Part shown: positions 12,167 through 23,740 of the stretch, in pieces | How positions within the stretch are numbered: position 1 is the stretch's first letter | Layout: the number at the start of each line of letters is the position of its first letter | Assembly (NCBI GenBank): GCA_000181795.3 | Contig: CM012953.1 | Location: 8,204,893-8,268,892 of the forward strand | From: Trichinella spiralis | Taxonomy: Eukaryota; Nematoda; Enoplea; Trichinellida; Trichinellidae | Direction: 5' to 3' | Length of the DNA: 64,000 bases | The notes under the pieces: generated by a model | Database searches by the model: none | The model's input: the letters and a program-made list of their open reading frames with translations, nothing else | Told to the model about the DNA's origin: nothing | Translations under genes and position numbers: made by a program

Positions 12167-14420
12167 CGTCTGCATCAAACCGAATTCGATCGCTTGTTCA
12201 CAGCTTTTGTCGTTGGACAAGCAGCAAGCAGCAGAGAATTGAGAAATCGATATGATTTAAAAAAAAACAAACTTATTTTCATAAATTTAAATTTTACATG
12301 TAGTAAAATTAAATTATAATTTGCAGTTGTAGCTGATATTGTAAACTTGACTACTACCAATTTAAACCAACATTAAAAAAATTGACAAATTTCTATTCAC
12401 TCATAATTGAGAAGAATTTGAAATGTCAGTTTGAAAACAATCATACAACAAGGTTGATATGAATTAACATGATGATGATTCATTTTATTGAATAATATAT
12501 CATAATGAATAAGCATTTCATTTTGTGAAAAAATATTTTTTACCCCTCATTCATTTCCAATTTTTTGAAAATTAACCATTCCATTAATCATTTTGAAACG
12601 AAATCCATTTCCACTTGTTAATCTGTTTGTAAAAATTATTTGAAAAGTTATTACAACGGATGAAAAAATTTTTTTAATTTAGATATAAATTTAGTTTTTA
12701 CAATTTGGGAGTTGAATTTCACAATTAACAATTCAATGGAAATATTTCACTCGAAAGCAATTTAAATTATACATAATTAACAACATGTATTTTTTTAATA
12801 AAGTGCGATTCTGTTTAATCAATATTTAAAAAAAAAAACAAATAAAATCCACCTCTCGACGCAGGATAGTTTTTGAAAATTCATATGCTCAAATGAAACT
12901 TTTGAAAACAACAACAAGTGGATAGATACTACAATTTGACTACTACATGGTTGTGCAATGGTAAAATTTTTCAAAAATGAAATTTGCAAATTTTGCTACG
13001 TTGAAAGTGAAATATGAATATTCTTCCTTGTCGTGTCATGGGAAGAAAAAATTTTTGCTTTACTGAAAAATGTTGAAATGCCCGAGTTTCAAGCTTTTAT
13101 CATGTTGGCAAAAATACGAACACGTTGAACACGTCGACGAATGAATTTCACAAGTCTTCAGCAATTAATTAATTCTACCAAATGGAATAAAAAAATTTAT
13201 AAAACTGAATGCTATGGATTTTTTGTTATTAATTTTTGAAAACAAAAAAAATAAACGAAAATTCAACAATTCGAGAGCCTGGTAGTGCCGGATGACGTTG
13301 AAATTAATCGCATTTTTTAATTTTGCATTTTTGCAACAATTTACTGGTTATTAATTTCGAGTTGGTTATTTCAACGCCCCACAAAGCATTGATTTGAAGT
13401 GAAATTAATTTTTCAATTCAACTCATTAGTTCCGATGTTATGTGCACATTTATGTATTTGCAAATGAAAACAAAATTATCAATTTAATTGATGTTCAAGT
13501 AAATAGCTTAAAATTGTTTACAAAAGCAAACATTTTGCATCTGACTCGTTAAATGTGAACGTTGTTTGGTGCAGAGCGTTGCTAGATGAATTTGCAAGCA
13601 TATTTTTTACTTTATGCAATCTTTCCAATCTAATGAACGAGCATTCTGTTGTAGTTATTTTTAACTTACTTTGAGCAGAATTTACACTTATTATTCGGAA
13701 TGCTAATCATGCAAAACAGGAAAACATCACTTTTGCAAAATTGTTCTCTTAAATTTCACCTTGATCATTAATTTTTAATGAATCATGCATCAAAATTGTC
13801 GAGCAACACTTTTTATTGATGCATAATTATTTTCAATTTGACAATGAGAATGCATTTGTTTGAAATAACAAAATGAATTAATTATTAGTTGAATTACAGT
13901 TTTATTTCTAAAAAAAAGTTTTATTATTAGTGTTAAACAAAAAAAAATTTTTGATATCCATCAAAATTCTTCTGCTCGTTGCAGTTGAAAATTGATACTT
14001 TCTAGCAGCTTGCACGACGCTTGATAAAACGTTTGTGATTAATTGCGAACATTGCAATTGTGGGAATTTCTTTTTTTTTCTATATCTCTTCCAACATTTC
14101 TCAATTTTCTCATTGCAAGCAAACATGCTAATGCAAACGGCCGGCCAAGTCAGTTAATTGCAAATGCTCAGCGATGAATTATGAATTTTGTCGTTCACTG
14201 AACGGCAGCAGCAGCAGCGTTCAGCGAATTAAGCAAACAATTTAAACTTCAGCAGCTGCTTCAGATGAAAATTTATATAAAACCAACTACAAACTGATCA
14301 GCTACGTGTAAATTTATTTAAATGACAATTATTATGCAAAAAAATACGAATAGGATGCCAAACGAAGGATTTTCTTTTTTGGGTAGAAGTGTGGGATTGA
14401 AGCTGAAATAGTAAATCAGT
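12167..14420. other. AT-rich intergenic stretch between GPCR and small unknown gene
   Basis: No supported gene. Near 14200-14310 there is a CAG-rich patch followed by TATATAAAA and, about 26 bp on, a TCAG initiator-like site on the plus strand, but no plus-strand coding exon follows. The rest is AT-rich with short homopolymer runs. Confidence 0.5.
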
Positions 14421-14962
14421 TCATTTGGATTTCTTCCTAGCTTCGACAACCACCGCTTCTCGTGTTTGACAATAACGCGCGTTCAAAGTTTCGATGTCGT
14501 ATTCGTCAGGCAAACGGTACGATTTTCGAATTGTTCGACTTTTACGAAAAGCCGGCGATCTGTCCCTCATCTCTTGCTTCAATTCCACAATCACCAGCTG
14601 CAGAGTATGCAACGTTTGTACGGTTACTTCCCAGATATGCTTCAGTTCGCTTTTGATTGGACACAAACCAACGGTGAGACTGTTCTTGCGTTCAGAGCTT
14701 TTGATTTCCATCTGAGAAATAAGTGTCAATTGGGATAAAAATTAAACTAAAGTTAATTTAAATGAACAAACCATTCGATTTTCACAAACTGATGCGCAGG
14801 CAAGTTCCACTTCAAATTTATCTTCTGAAAAATTACACTTTGCCAAGCCTTCTTTGTTCAATGGCCAATACCAGAAGAAACAGTCGTCTGTAAAACAAAT
14901 AAATAATTAGCACATTTCCATCCGGGGCAATAGTTTTTACTGTTTATCGAATCGACCGCCAT
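14421..14962 (-). CDS. Small unknown protein, three exons, 142 residues
   Basis: Exons 14962-14941, 14887-14772 and 14711-14421 join in phase with GT-AG introns of 53 and 60 bp. The product starts MAVDSINNDCFFWYWPLNKE and has five cysteines in its first half. Its middle (LKHIWEVTVQTLHTLQLVIVELKQEM) is a likely amphipathic helix or coiled coil. It ends in a basic segment and KKSK. There is no signal peptide or membrane segment, so it is probably intracellular. I do not recognise the family. The ATG is the first in the exon and sits after a G/C-containing leader. Coding status is supported by consistent phase across three exons and protein-like composition rather than by homology. Confidence 0.6.
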
Positions 14963-15977
14963 CGTGGACAGAGAAAATGCAGCAGAGTGGAAGTTTTCAA
15001 ATTTTCCAACTGACAATTAGCTGCAGAAGAAATTTAATGTTGAGAAAATTTCGTCTTTTGGTGAAGCCAGATGTGTAAGTTTGTTCGAAAGTTGAACGCT
15101 GATTGGCCATTCAACTCTGAATACGGATTCTCAGATGAAATTGGTCCGTAGCTGATTGCGCAACATTTGAAACGGAAAAGCCAGTCATCAAGGCGACATT
15201 CGATCGCCATAATCTAATATTCTAGAAATTGGCGCGCCTGTTGTCCACTTTTCAGCTACACGCTGCCAATTAACCATTCATTGCAAACTATATCATACTT
15301 AAGGCTAGGATTAACATTTTTCAAAATCAACAACATTATCACTGAATTAATCTTCGACTTGATTTACTTTCAAACAATCATGTCAACATCAAGCATAACT
15401 TAATTAATTTTCCTATTGTTGTCATATTTTCACCATTCAGAACTTCACAAGGTAATTTTATATTCAAAAAAAAGCACACACATGCATTTTACATTCGAAA
15501 ATTGCAATTCAACATTGCTGTTCTTGAACAATGAGTGCAGTTTTAATTAGTTCATAGTTTTGCTTAATTTTGTATTTTTAAAGAATTTCATCGCTTTTTG
15601 ACTTTTAAGTTTTTAATTTTTCCAACAGATATTTATTCAAAAATGGTATACTTTTTGTCAACAAACAATTTATGTAATTCTCTTGATAACATTTTACATC
15701 ATATTTGTCTTCATTTTTAAATTACTGTACTGTACATTGTACTTACTGTAATAGTGGATGTGATAATTTGCAATGCATTCTGTTTAATATTTGCGCTAAA
15801 TTAACTTATTGTCAATTACCTATTGAATTTATTGAGCTTTCAAGCTTACTAATGACAAATTACGTAGTTCAGCTAACACCTTAATTCCTACCTTAATTTA
15901 TTTCTTTTCTGAAATAAAAAGTAAATATGCTGTCACAAAACCAGTATGAATTGTTATGATTATGTTCATGGGCATTG
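14963..15977. other. Intergenic region with a possible divergent small ORF
   Basis: Contains the upstream flank of the 142-residue gene. On the plus strand an ATG at 14977 opens a 34-codon frame ending at a good donor (GTGTAAGT near 15075); an internal ATG gives MLRKFRLLVKPDV. A matching downstream coding exon could not be fixed. Beyond 15300 the DNA is AT-rich and featureless. Confidence 0.4.
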
Positions 15978-16332
15978 TTAGAAACGATCTAAGGGAGAAC
16001 GGTCTCGAGCAAAATGGTCTCTATGAAAACGGTCTTGAGCAAAATGGTCTCTGCGAAAACGATCTCTAGGAAAACGGTTTCGATCACGGTTAAAATGCCG
16101 CATACGATAACCAACTACGACAAGTGCAGGAGGAAACGTTGCCTTTTCAAACGTGCTGTCTTTTTCGCTGTATCTATCTTTGAACATTTTTTCATACTTC
16201 TCCAGTTTATGCTGCATAGCTTCCTCAAGTGAAACTTCTTCTAAAAAATATTAAATAATAATGACCACTTAAATATTGAAATTCACCCGATTTGTTTTCA
16301 GTTTTGCTACCATTATCTTCATCTTTACTCAT
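15978..16332 (-). CDS. Small charged protein with RDHF/DRF tandem-repeat tail
   Basis: Exon 1 16332-16287 (MSKDEDNGSKTENKS) joins in phase to exon 2 16240-15978, giving about 102 residues. The first half is acidic with a short helix (EEAMQHKLEKYEKMFKDRY). The last third is a near-perfect 10-residue repeat built from DRF, RRDHFAQ, DRFHRDHFAR, DRSPLDRF, encoded by a 30-bp DNA repeat. No family is recognised. Arg/Asp-rich repeats of this kind occur in RNA-associated proteins, but that is only a hint. The stop lies directly after the last repeat. The gene is small and low-complexity, so coding status is likely but not certain. Confidence 0.5.
15985..16090. repeat. 30-bp tandem repeat encoding the RDHF/DRF tail
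   Basis: About three diverged units of a 30-bp sequence built round 'aaaacggtctc...gcaaaatggtctc'. The period is a multiple of three, so unit gain or loss would keep the reading frame. Confidence 0.7.
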
Positions 16333-17080
16333 GATAATGATCACGTACTTTGGTATATATTCTTAAAGAGCACCGCAATTCCTTACTAAATAAACTTATT
16401 ACTGTAAATTTTAAAATAGTGATGTTAAAGTTCATTGCATCGCTGCATTTTAAATTTGTGTATTTATTTTAAAATATTCTGCTTTGAAAATTCCTAAATT
16501 TATTATTTTATTAATTATTTTTAATTGGCTCTTATAAGGTTACTTAAATTATTTCAGTAATTTACAATTTATCAATATTTCCCATAAAATTTTTAAATAT
16601 CGATATCTGCATATTTTTATTTAATTTTATTTATTATTTTCGTTTTATCTGTATTTTAAAACAATAAATGAGCTCGTTAATTTTTATTTCAATAATCTAG
16701 TTTTGTAAAATTTTTTGACATTTGTTTTGGCATTTGTGCTTGAGTATTTTATACTGTAGAATTTCAATTCATTTGAAAGTTCTTGTTTTTATGTAATTTG
16801 AGTATTTTTCAAAAACAATAATTATAATTGTTGAATAAATTTCATATAATTGTTTTTCAAAGTAAGGTCTATAATTATAATTTTTTTCATTGTCAGAAAT
16901 CATGCTTGTTCTTTTTCTTCATAGTATTACTCAAATTGTCATCATTAATGCATTTGTACAGAGTTTGGCATTTTAAAGCTGTTATGTGAATATTATATCT
17001 AAATGGGAAGCATGTGTAAAAATTTTGAAAATTTAGAATATTTATTTTAGTTTATATTAGTGTATTTGAAAATTTTTGCA
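16333..17080. other. Short AT-rich intergenic gap
   Basis: No gene seen. It separates the divergent small repeat gene from the TOG-domain gene and probably holds both promoters. An in-frame stop at 17048-17050, which could also be an acceptor, lies upstream of the chosen TOG start. Confidence 0.5.
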
Positions 17081-20000
17081 ATGATTGTGACTAAAGTCCA
17101 TAAAGGTAAGCTATTATTTGTTTTTTTAAGCAATATATATGCAAATATTTTTAGAATCAAAGCAAAAAGTGGAATCCGCCTCTACAGCTACAAATATATT
17201 TAATAAATTGCCACCTGATTTTATGGATTTAATTCAATCATCCGACAGAAATGAACGGCAGAAAGCTTTGGAAATTTTGTTGCAACAGCTGCAAATTACG
17301 CCCATTCTTGATGGAAATGCACAATATGGCAGTTTAATATCCATTCTTGATGAAGTTTGTTATTCAGTTTTATTATTGTTCTTCTTAAATCTATAAATTT
17401 AGCAAATGTGTAAAGGATGCAATAATTCAATTATTGTTTTGGCTGCCAATTGCATGAAATATTTAGTTCGAGGCTTGAAAAAACGTATTGTTAGATATTC
17501 ATCACAGGCAAGTTTATGGCTTATATTATATATATATATATATATATGTAATGATTTGTGTTGTTTACATTTTTTTATTTATATGTTCTAAATTTCGTTT
17601 AAAATGACGAAATTAAGTGTTTATTATTCCTTCAGATTGCAGAATCGGCTTTGTTGAAACTGAAAGTTAAAAAGTCTGTAGTATCCTCAGCTATGGTGGA
17701 GTTGGTGGAAACACTTTTAGAAATTGTAAATTTTAATTTAAATTGCGTATTATTTTAACTGTGAATATTATTAGTTTGTGGATTTTAGTGTGGTTTTGAA
17801 ATTTTGGCCACGAATATTTACAATGCTTTATCTTCAAAATATCCTCCAGTTCAACTTCATACTGCTTTGATTCTGTCAAGATTTTTTGCTCATTTGGAAC
17901 CGTTTATGTTTTCCAACCAGCAAATAAAAGAAGCATTGCAGTATCTTTTTTCGGTATTGTTTTACATATGGATTTAGTTGAAATAGTTTGTTAATTTTTG
18001 TATGTTTCATTTTGCGTTATGTTTAAATGTCACACTTTTGTAAATTTAGATAGCTAACAGCAGAGATTCGGATACTAGAGATGCTGGAATGAAAGCTTTA
18101 GGAATTGCGCTGGCAGTTGGAGGAGAACAAACTTTAGAAGTTTCTGTGGGCAATAATAATATAGACAAAATGAAACTGTTGCGGGTAAATTGTTTGTGAA
18201 TTATTGTTTCATGTGATTGAAAGATTATCAACTGATATTTTAGATAAGAGAGCATGCTAATGCATTTTTAGCATCGATCAATGAGGAAAACAAAGAATCA
18301 GTTCAGGTTGAAGAAGAGAAGCCAGTTCAAGTTGATGTTCAACAGAAAGAAGTTCAGATTATTAAATCAACATCAAAAGAGTTGGAAAATAAGGTATAAT
18401 AATAAATCTGAAATTTTTAGTTGCACAGTCTGCCCTCAACATTCGCGGTCAGCGCGTTCCAGCAGAATCGCGAATGTCAAACTTCCGCGAATACTTGCCG
18501 CTTCTATTCATGCACTCCGCTGATGCCTTACAATCCTACGAAATTGCCTGAAAGCTGCATGGGATATTGCAGAACATCTACCGATTTTTATGCTAAATAT
18601 TTATTCTCCATTTATTTTTCTATTCATTTAGTTGACTGCATGACAGTTTAAATTGTGAATGTGTTCTTGCATGCAAGCTTGTCAGAAGTGGGTGGACTGC
18701 CCGGCGCATCTTTTTTTAAAAACACTGGATTTGGAATTGCGGGATGGATGCTGCCGTAAACCAACCTCCCGTTTGCAGCGCTTCCTTTCCCTTCACCCTA
18801 ATGTTTTTATCTTTTTCATATTAGCATTAGTAGCGGTTATTTAGCCTCCCAGTTTGGATAAGGCGTTATCACTATTGTTATACGGTGGAATCTCATAGGC
18901 GGAAACAACTTTGCACTGATCCTGTAGATGCACAGTATACATAAACAATGAGTCTGAAAATAAGATTTAGTTTTTTGGAAGTTTTGAAATCCGCGAATGT
19001 TGAGAGCCGACTGAACATTGGGTTTTTTCGTTGGTATTAAATTTTAAGTTTTGAATTAAATATGCAGGAAATTCAGAATGCAGAATCTAATGAAAAAGCG
19101 TTTTCAAAGGAAGTGAAGGAAAAAATAACTATTGAAACCAGAAATCCTTTTCCGAAGCAGATAGCTGAAGAACAACAGCAAGTGGAAACGACAGCAAGCA
19201 GAGATGTGGTATCATCGGATGTTATACCTGTAACAAAAACGAGTTTTCAGAATACTTTTAGTGTATTATTACTATTATTATTATTATTTCAGAATTGTTG
19301 TTTTAATTAATTTATAATTTTTAGAGCTCAATGAGCATCTCTTCTGAAACTGAAAGTGATACTTTAATGTCGTCCTGTCGAAAAAATCGTTTGGGCCAAT
19401 GGCGATATTCTCCGGCAAGATGTTTTATTTTATTATAATTTATTTGTGTTGCTGTTTTTTTCTTTGAATTTAACCAATGTATTTTAGGGTGTATTTTTAA
19501 GCACTGAATCGGATGTGATCAAACAATTAGCAGAAGAATTTATGCGAATAGTATCAGTATCGTTGTATTCGCGATTGTTTCACAAAGATTTGGCAGAACG
19601 AGTTAAAGGATTGGTAGCGCTTTACGAAGTTAGTTAGTATTGTGTTGTATTTGTTTCAGAAAGTGAAGCAGTGATTTATTTTGAATTGTTTAGTCTTGTG
19701 TGAAGAATGAAGCGGCAGCTTTCAATTCTAGCGATTTATTTTTCAAATACTGTGTTTGGAATATGTACTCGAACAGTGAAAATCTTTTTTCTCAAGTTTT
19801 GCAGTTTATTCAATTTCTCGTCCAATTTCATATTGATCGCAATCAGAAGTTACAATTCGAGGATATTTGTTCCGCAATACCGCATATACTTTCATTGTTT
19901 GGTAGAGAAGATGAAGAAATTCGGAAAAATGTTCGAAAAATTATGCGTCAGATTTATTCAATTTCATCACCGTTTCACATTTTCCTCGAAATTGTCAATA

Positions 20001-20460
20001 AGTTGAAATATGCAACTGGCATAGAAAAGGCGGAATATATTTATCAAATTCGTATTCTAATTCCAGCTTGGGCTTACGGAAAATCAGACGCTGCTGTACA
20101 GGTATACATTGATAAAATTATACAGATTTATGTAGATATATTGAGATTTATTTTTACTATTCACAGGCTTTCTACATGTTAGCAGAATGTTTAAATGATT
20201 CAGATGAAAGAATTCGAGATTTTGCTCTTCGAACAATCGTTGATATTTATTTGGAAAAGAGTGATTCTCTTTGTAACCTCATCACGGTGAGTTCAATATG
20301 TGTCTGTGTGTGTGTGTGTGTAATATTTTATTTGTTTCTCAAATTTTAGTTAACAGAAACCCAAAAACAACTTGTGGATTGTGCGATTCGTCACTACAAA
20401 TCTCTGTCAACTTGGGAACACATAGCTATGTTATGTGAAGAGGAAAGAGCTTTTCAATAA
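17081..20460 (+). CDS. XMAP215/ch-TOG-family microtubule protein with two TOG domains
   Basis: Exons 17081-17105, 17155-17354, 17403-17507, 17636-17725, 17789-17953, 18050-18184, 18244-18393, 19068-19229, 19325-19414, 19488-19628, 19694-20101, 20167-20286 and 20350-20460 give about 633 residues, all in phase. The family binds tubulin through HEAT-repeat TOG domains and speeds microtubule growth at plus ends and spindle poles (ZYG-9 in C. elegans). Residues about 15-280 resemble ch-TOG TOG2 (RGLKKRIVRYSSQIAES, KYPPVQLHTALILSRFFAH, DTRDAGMKALGIAL). Residues about 415-620 resemble TOG4 (SAIPHILSLFGREDEEIRKN, DERIRDFALRTIVDIY). A charged, Gln/Glu-rich linker lies between. Vertebrate members carry five TOGs and about 2000 residues, so this is very compact. 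Two introns begin with GC (17508 and 19415). The eighth exon follows an intron swollen by a MITE. The start is the first in-frame ATG after a stop; an upstream exon is possible. Confidence 0.85.
18426..19013. mobile_element. Tigger/pogo-like MITE inside a TOG-gene intron
   Basis: A 588-bp G+C-richer insert bounded by inverted repeats: the 23 bases at the left end (starting CAGTCTGCCCTC) match the reverse complement of the last 23 (CAGTCGGCTCTC) at 21 positions. The CAGTCGGC...TCGCGG pattern is like Tigger/pogo-superfamily ends. An inner GCGAATG/TTCCGCG repeat echoes the ends. No transposase frame is present, so it is non-autonomous. No clean TA target duplication is visible at the edges. It accounts for almost all of the 674-bp intron; without it the intron would be about 86 bp, normal for this gene. 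Confidence 0.75.
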
Positions 20461-23400
20461 TTTTTCTGCAACAGTTATATTTGAAATTAAATCTTCTTAT
20501 TCTTAATGAGAAATAATAACTGTTTCCATCATTTAGTTTTGTATGTGATGTAATATAATTGTTTTATCGTGTGTACAGTGTTCAGCAGTTGTTTTCATTG
20601 TTTATTTATTTATTATTATAAATGTACAATTTATGATAATATTAATGCTGCCTTTTGTTTGGTACAAATAATAGAAATAAAAAGTAAAAATTGTACAAAT
20701 TCAATAGAAAATAATAATAAACAAATACATTAGTTTTGATTTATTTGAAAATTTGATTTACAAATTTATATGCTTGTATGGGTATATTTTGAAATACATT
20801 TTTCAAATGTATATTTGAATTTTTATCAAATAAACTTTTTTATCAGTAATGGGATTGAAAATTTGTAAAAATAGCGCAATATTGATCTGCTTTATTGGTT
20901 TGATCATAGAAATTGTGTACAGGTAGTTTTTTGAACTGTGGTAAAATGTCCTGGTCCACCTGAACGCCAAAGTGTTGGTAAAATTGTACCGTACCTGCAT
21001 TCCTGGAAAGTGAAACGAACATACCGTAATCTGTTGGTCGTCGAACACTTGAATGAGGTTTACAGTTTTAATTCATTGTTTGTCAACTTTGCCACGCCAA
21101 CGACACATTTCAATTTCCGGTTGAAAAGTAAGCCAAGGTTTAATTTGTTTTTTCTAATTTTTCCATCTCTTCGGCAATCTTTGTCAAAATGAGGGGGGAA
21201 AATTGTGGCAACCGTTTTTTGAACTGTTCAATTTTGTTTTTTTTTAATTAAGATGTTTTATTGTTCAAAAGTTGGTTTTCATTTTTCAAATTACACCGCC
21301 ACGCTTGAGAAAGCGAATTTTCAAATAAATTGGATTAAGTTTTGATTAATCGACCACTCTTTTGACACCAGTTCTGATCTCTTATTCTGTTGAAACTGTT
21401 CTGTTTGAGGCGGAAAAATTAATTTCTATTTTTGTATAATGTGAGATTTTGTATTTTAAATCCGTATAAAAGTGTGAGTATGAATTCAGTTAGTTTTGTG
21501 TGAAGCCGATTAAGCTGGTTTCAGATGTGAAAAACAGTGAAAGCGGACAGTGCCAGGGAGATTAGGACAGCTGCGTTTTCACTTTTACCATGCCTGCTCA
21601 ACTGAACAATATCTTTGTGCACATTAGCGGCAGGTGTTCAAGCTGTCAAAGCCTGGTCTTCGAATGCGTGCTATCTATTTGTTATGGTTATTATTATTAT
21701 TAGTATTATTGTGGTTGTTGTTATAATAAATTGCCTTTTCGAGAATCGTGACGTTGATGTATGGAATTTTTGTCTGCGCATTGTGTGGTTCTTCGGGCAG
21801 CGAGCAGTTCACAGTTTTATTAGGGTCGGGGTTGAAGAGGGCGTCGCCCCTTGGGAAGTTTCTCTCCGTTCCTCAGTCGCGTTCGTAAATTGGCCATTCC
21901 CAAAAGAGTTCAAGCTGTGCTGCTTGCGGGTTTCGTCAATTACATGCCGTGTTGTTGTTCACCACACTTTCCACCGCGTTTTCTACAATGGACAGTTTTT
22001 CCCGTCCAATATCTCCGGGGAATGTTCTTGTCACCCTCTCCACTGTCAACAGTAATAGTAAATCTGGACAAACTGTCAAAAGTAATTTCTCAGTGAAGTG
22101 TTTTTTTTTCTCCTTCACACAAACAACAATTATTACATCGTGATGTCGTGATAACTTAATTTCTTTTTCTTACCTTGAAAATAAAATTCAAATAATATAA
22201 ATAGATGTACAGTATATATACATTTTTTTTCCATCTTCTACAGTTTTCTTCGACTTGATGAACCGTAAGTGTTGACCTGGTTTGGTGGGAAGTTTTCTCC
22301 AATTTGAGCTCGTCCAATGGTCATCTGCGACCTTTGGTCGTGGCCAACGGCCGAACGCTGCCGTCCAGCCAACGGCAGTCGACTATTGTACAAAGTGGTC
22401 GTGCCGCGCCGTCGCGATTATCTTGTCACAAAAGCGGGGGCGTCAACCATACTTGACAATCAACAAACATCCGGTACTACAGCCAAGTGATCTGTTTTAT
22501 ACCGTTTCAATTTCCCCTCATTAACGTTTATTAATAATAATATAATTATTATTTTGCAGTTGCATTTCTGTTATTTTTTGTTGTAGTTAATCGGAAATGT
22601 TATTATCATTTTATTCAATTAAATTTATTCACTTCTATATTGTATAAGAATAGTTGAATTTGTCCCGTTTTGTCGTGTTCACTTTTAATTGAATTTAGCA
22701 ACAGCACCGTGTTTGATTGAATTTTTGATTTTTTTTAAATCGTTATTCCAATCCCAATTGCTGCTGTTGTTCGTCACTAGACAGAATTGGATAGCAAAAT
22801 TCAACTGTTGTTCAGTTTCTACGGTAATCACGATAACTGATCAAAAAAAAAAATTCTTCATCGATTATTGAAAATAAAATTGTGAACAAGAAAATCAAAA
22901 ATAGGAAAGGATATATGTTTGTTGTTAAATGAAAATAAAATTGTTTATTCGACAGTTGCAAGTTTTATTTTGTTGTCAAATGATACGTATGGAATTTTCA
23001 TTTGCATAGTGATGTGATCTGAAAGGGGTTGAAAAAAAATATACATGTGTGTATAAACAAGCGTGTTGCATTTTCTATTTTATCTTTTGAAAATTTCAAT
23101 TTTTCTTCTTCAACATTTTCACTTTTGATACATTGCCTGTTGTCAGTTTGGTTTTTCTTTTAATCTTATTGTTACACTACCAATCAAGAGATGTTGTATA
23201 GTTTTTATTTATTTACAACAATAAAAAATATTTTAAAAAATGTGTGCAAAAGTGATAGGATTTAGTTTGTTGTGTTGAATTATAATTGATCGACGACGTT
23301 GGTCAGTGTGTTGTTGTTTGTTGCTTTAATTGCCAGTATAAGCTTGCCAGCCGACCAACCAACCAACCGGGCTAAACTGTTTTCGTTGGGTTTTGAAGAG

Positions 23401-23740
23401 TGCGAATTGTCGAGCTTTAATACCGACAATTGCTTTATAGTTTGTTGCCTTTTGCCAGAGTTGAGCGCATTAAGTAAGCATGGGCCGGGTTGGGCTTGTG
23501 ATTGGCAATTATTGAACAGTAGTGAGACGTGCGCGCATTGCTGGCGCCCTTCTCTTGACTTCGTTGTCGTCTTCTGTTCCATTCTTCTGACGACACTAGC
23601 CCAGCCTAATTTAGGCTGATTTCACCAAGCTGAACCGCCTTTTGCATTTTCAGCTAGTTAAAGCTTTCGTCAGCTAGTAGCGCATTCGACAAGAGCACAC
23701 ACACCACATACACACGCATACATACACGAGCGCAAGCACA
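20461..23740. other. Upstream region of mig-10 with several G+C-rich islands
   Basis: After the TOG gene's 3' flank (ATTAAA near 20485, AATAAA near 20673) the region alternates AT-rich DNA with G+C-richer islands at about 20930-21200, 21480-22090, 22265-22500 and 23280-23740. A TATAAAAG at 21465-21472 is followed by TCAGTT. An ATG frame 21988-22081 ends at a GT donor. A 21-bp mini-exon-like segment (22244-22264) has good acceptor and donor. An acceptor-like TTTTCAG lies at about 23653. These could be 5' UTR exons of mig-10, but no complete coding path connects in frame. Coding in the 20930-21200 island cannot be assigned to a strand. Confidence 0.4.
21465..21491 (+). promoter_or_regulatory. 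Possible TATA/initiator core promoter upstream of mig-10
   Basis: TATAAAAG (21465-21472) is followed by an initiator-like TCAGTT (21486-21491), spacing about 23 bp, slightly shorter than usual. It precedes a G+C-rich island. Weak evidence from motifs and position only. Confidence 0.25.

Noticed and set aside
14200-14310. TATA/initiator pair with CAG-rich patch as a gene promoter
   Set aside because: No plus-strand exon follows; the nearest gene is on the other strand.
21615-22055. 146-residue plus-strand frame
   Set aside because: Starts at TTG and includes a low-complexity Ile/Val run from an ATT repeat; another frame in the same island is more exon-like.
23299-23619. 106-residue plus-strand frame with a hydrophobic start
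   Set aside because: It begins at TTG, not ATG, overlaps an equally long antisense frame and has no family resemblance; more likely mig-10 5' flank or UTR.
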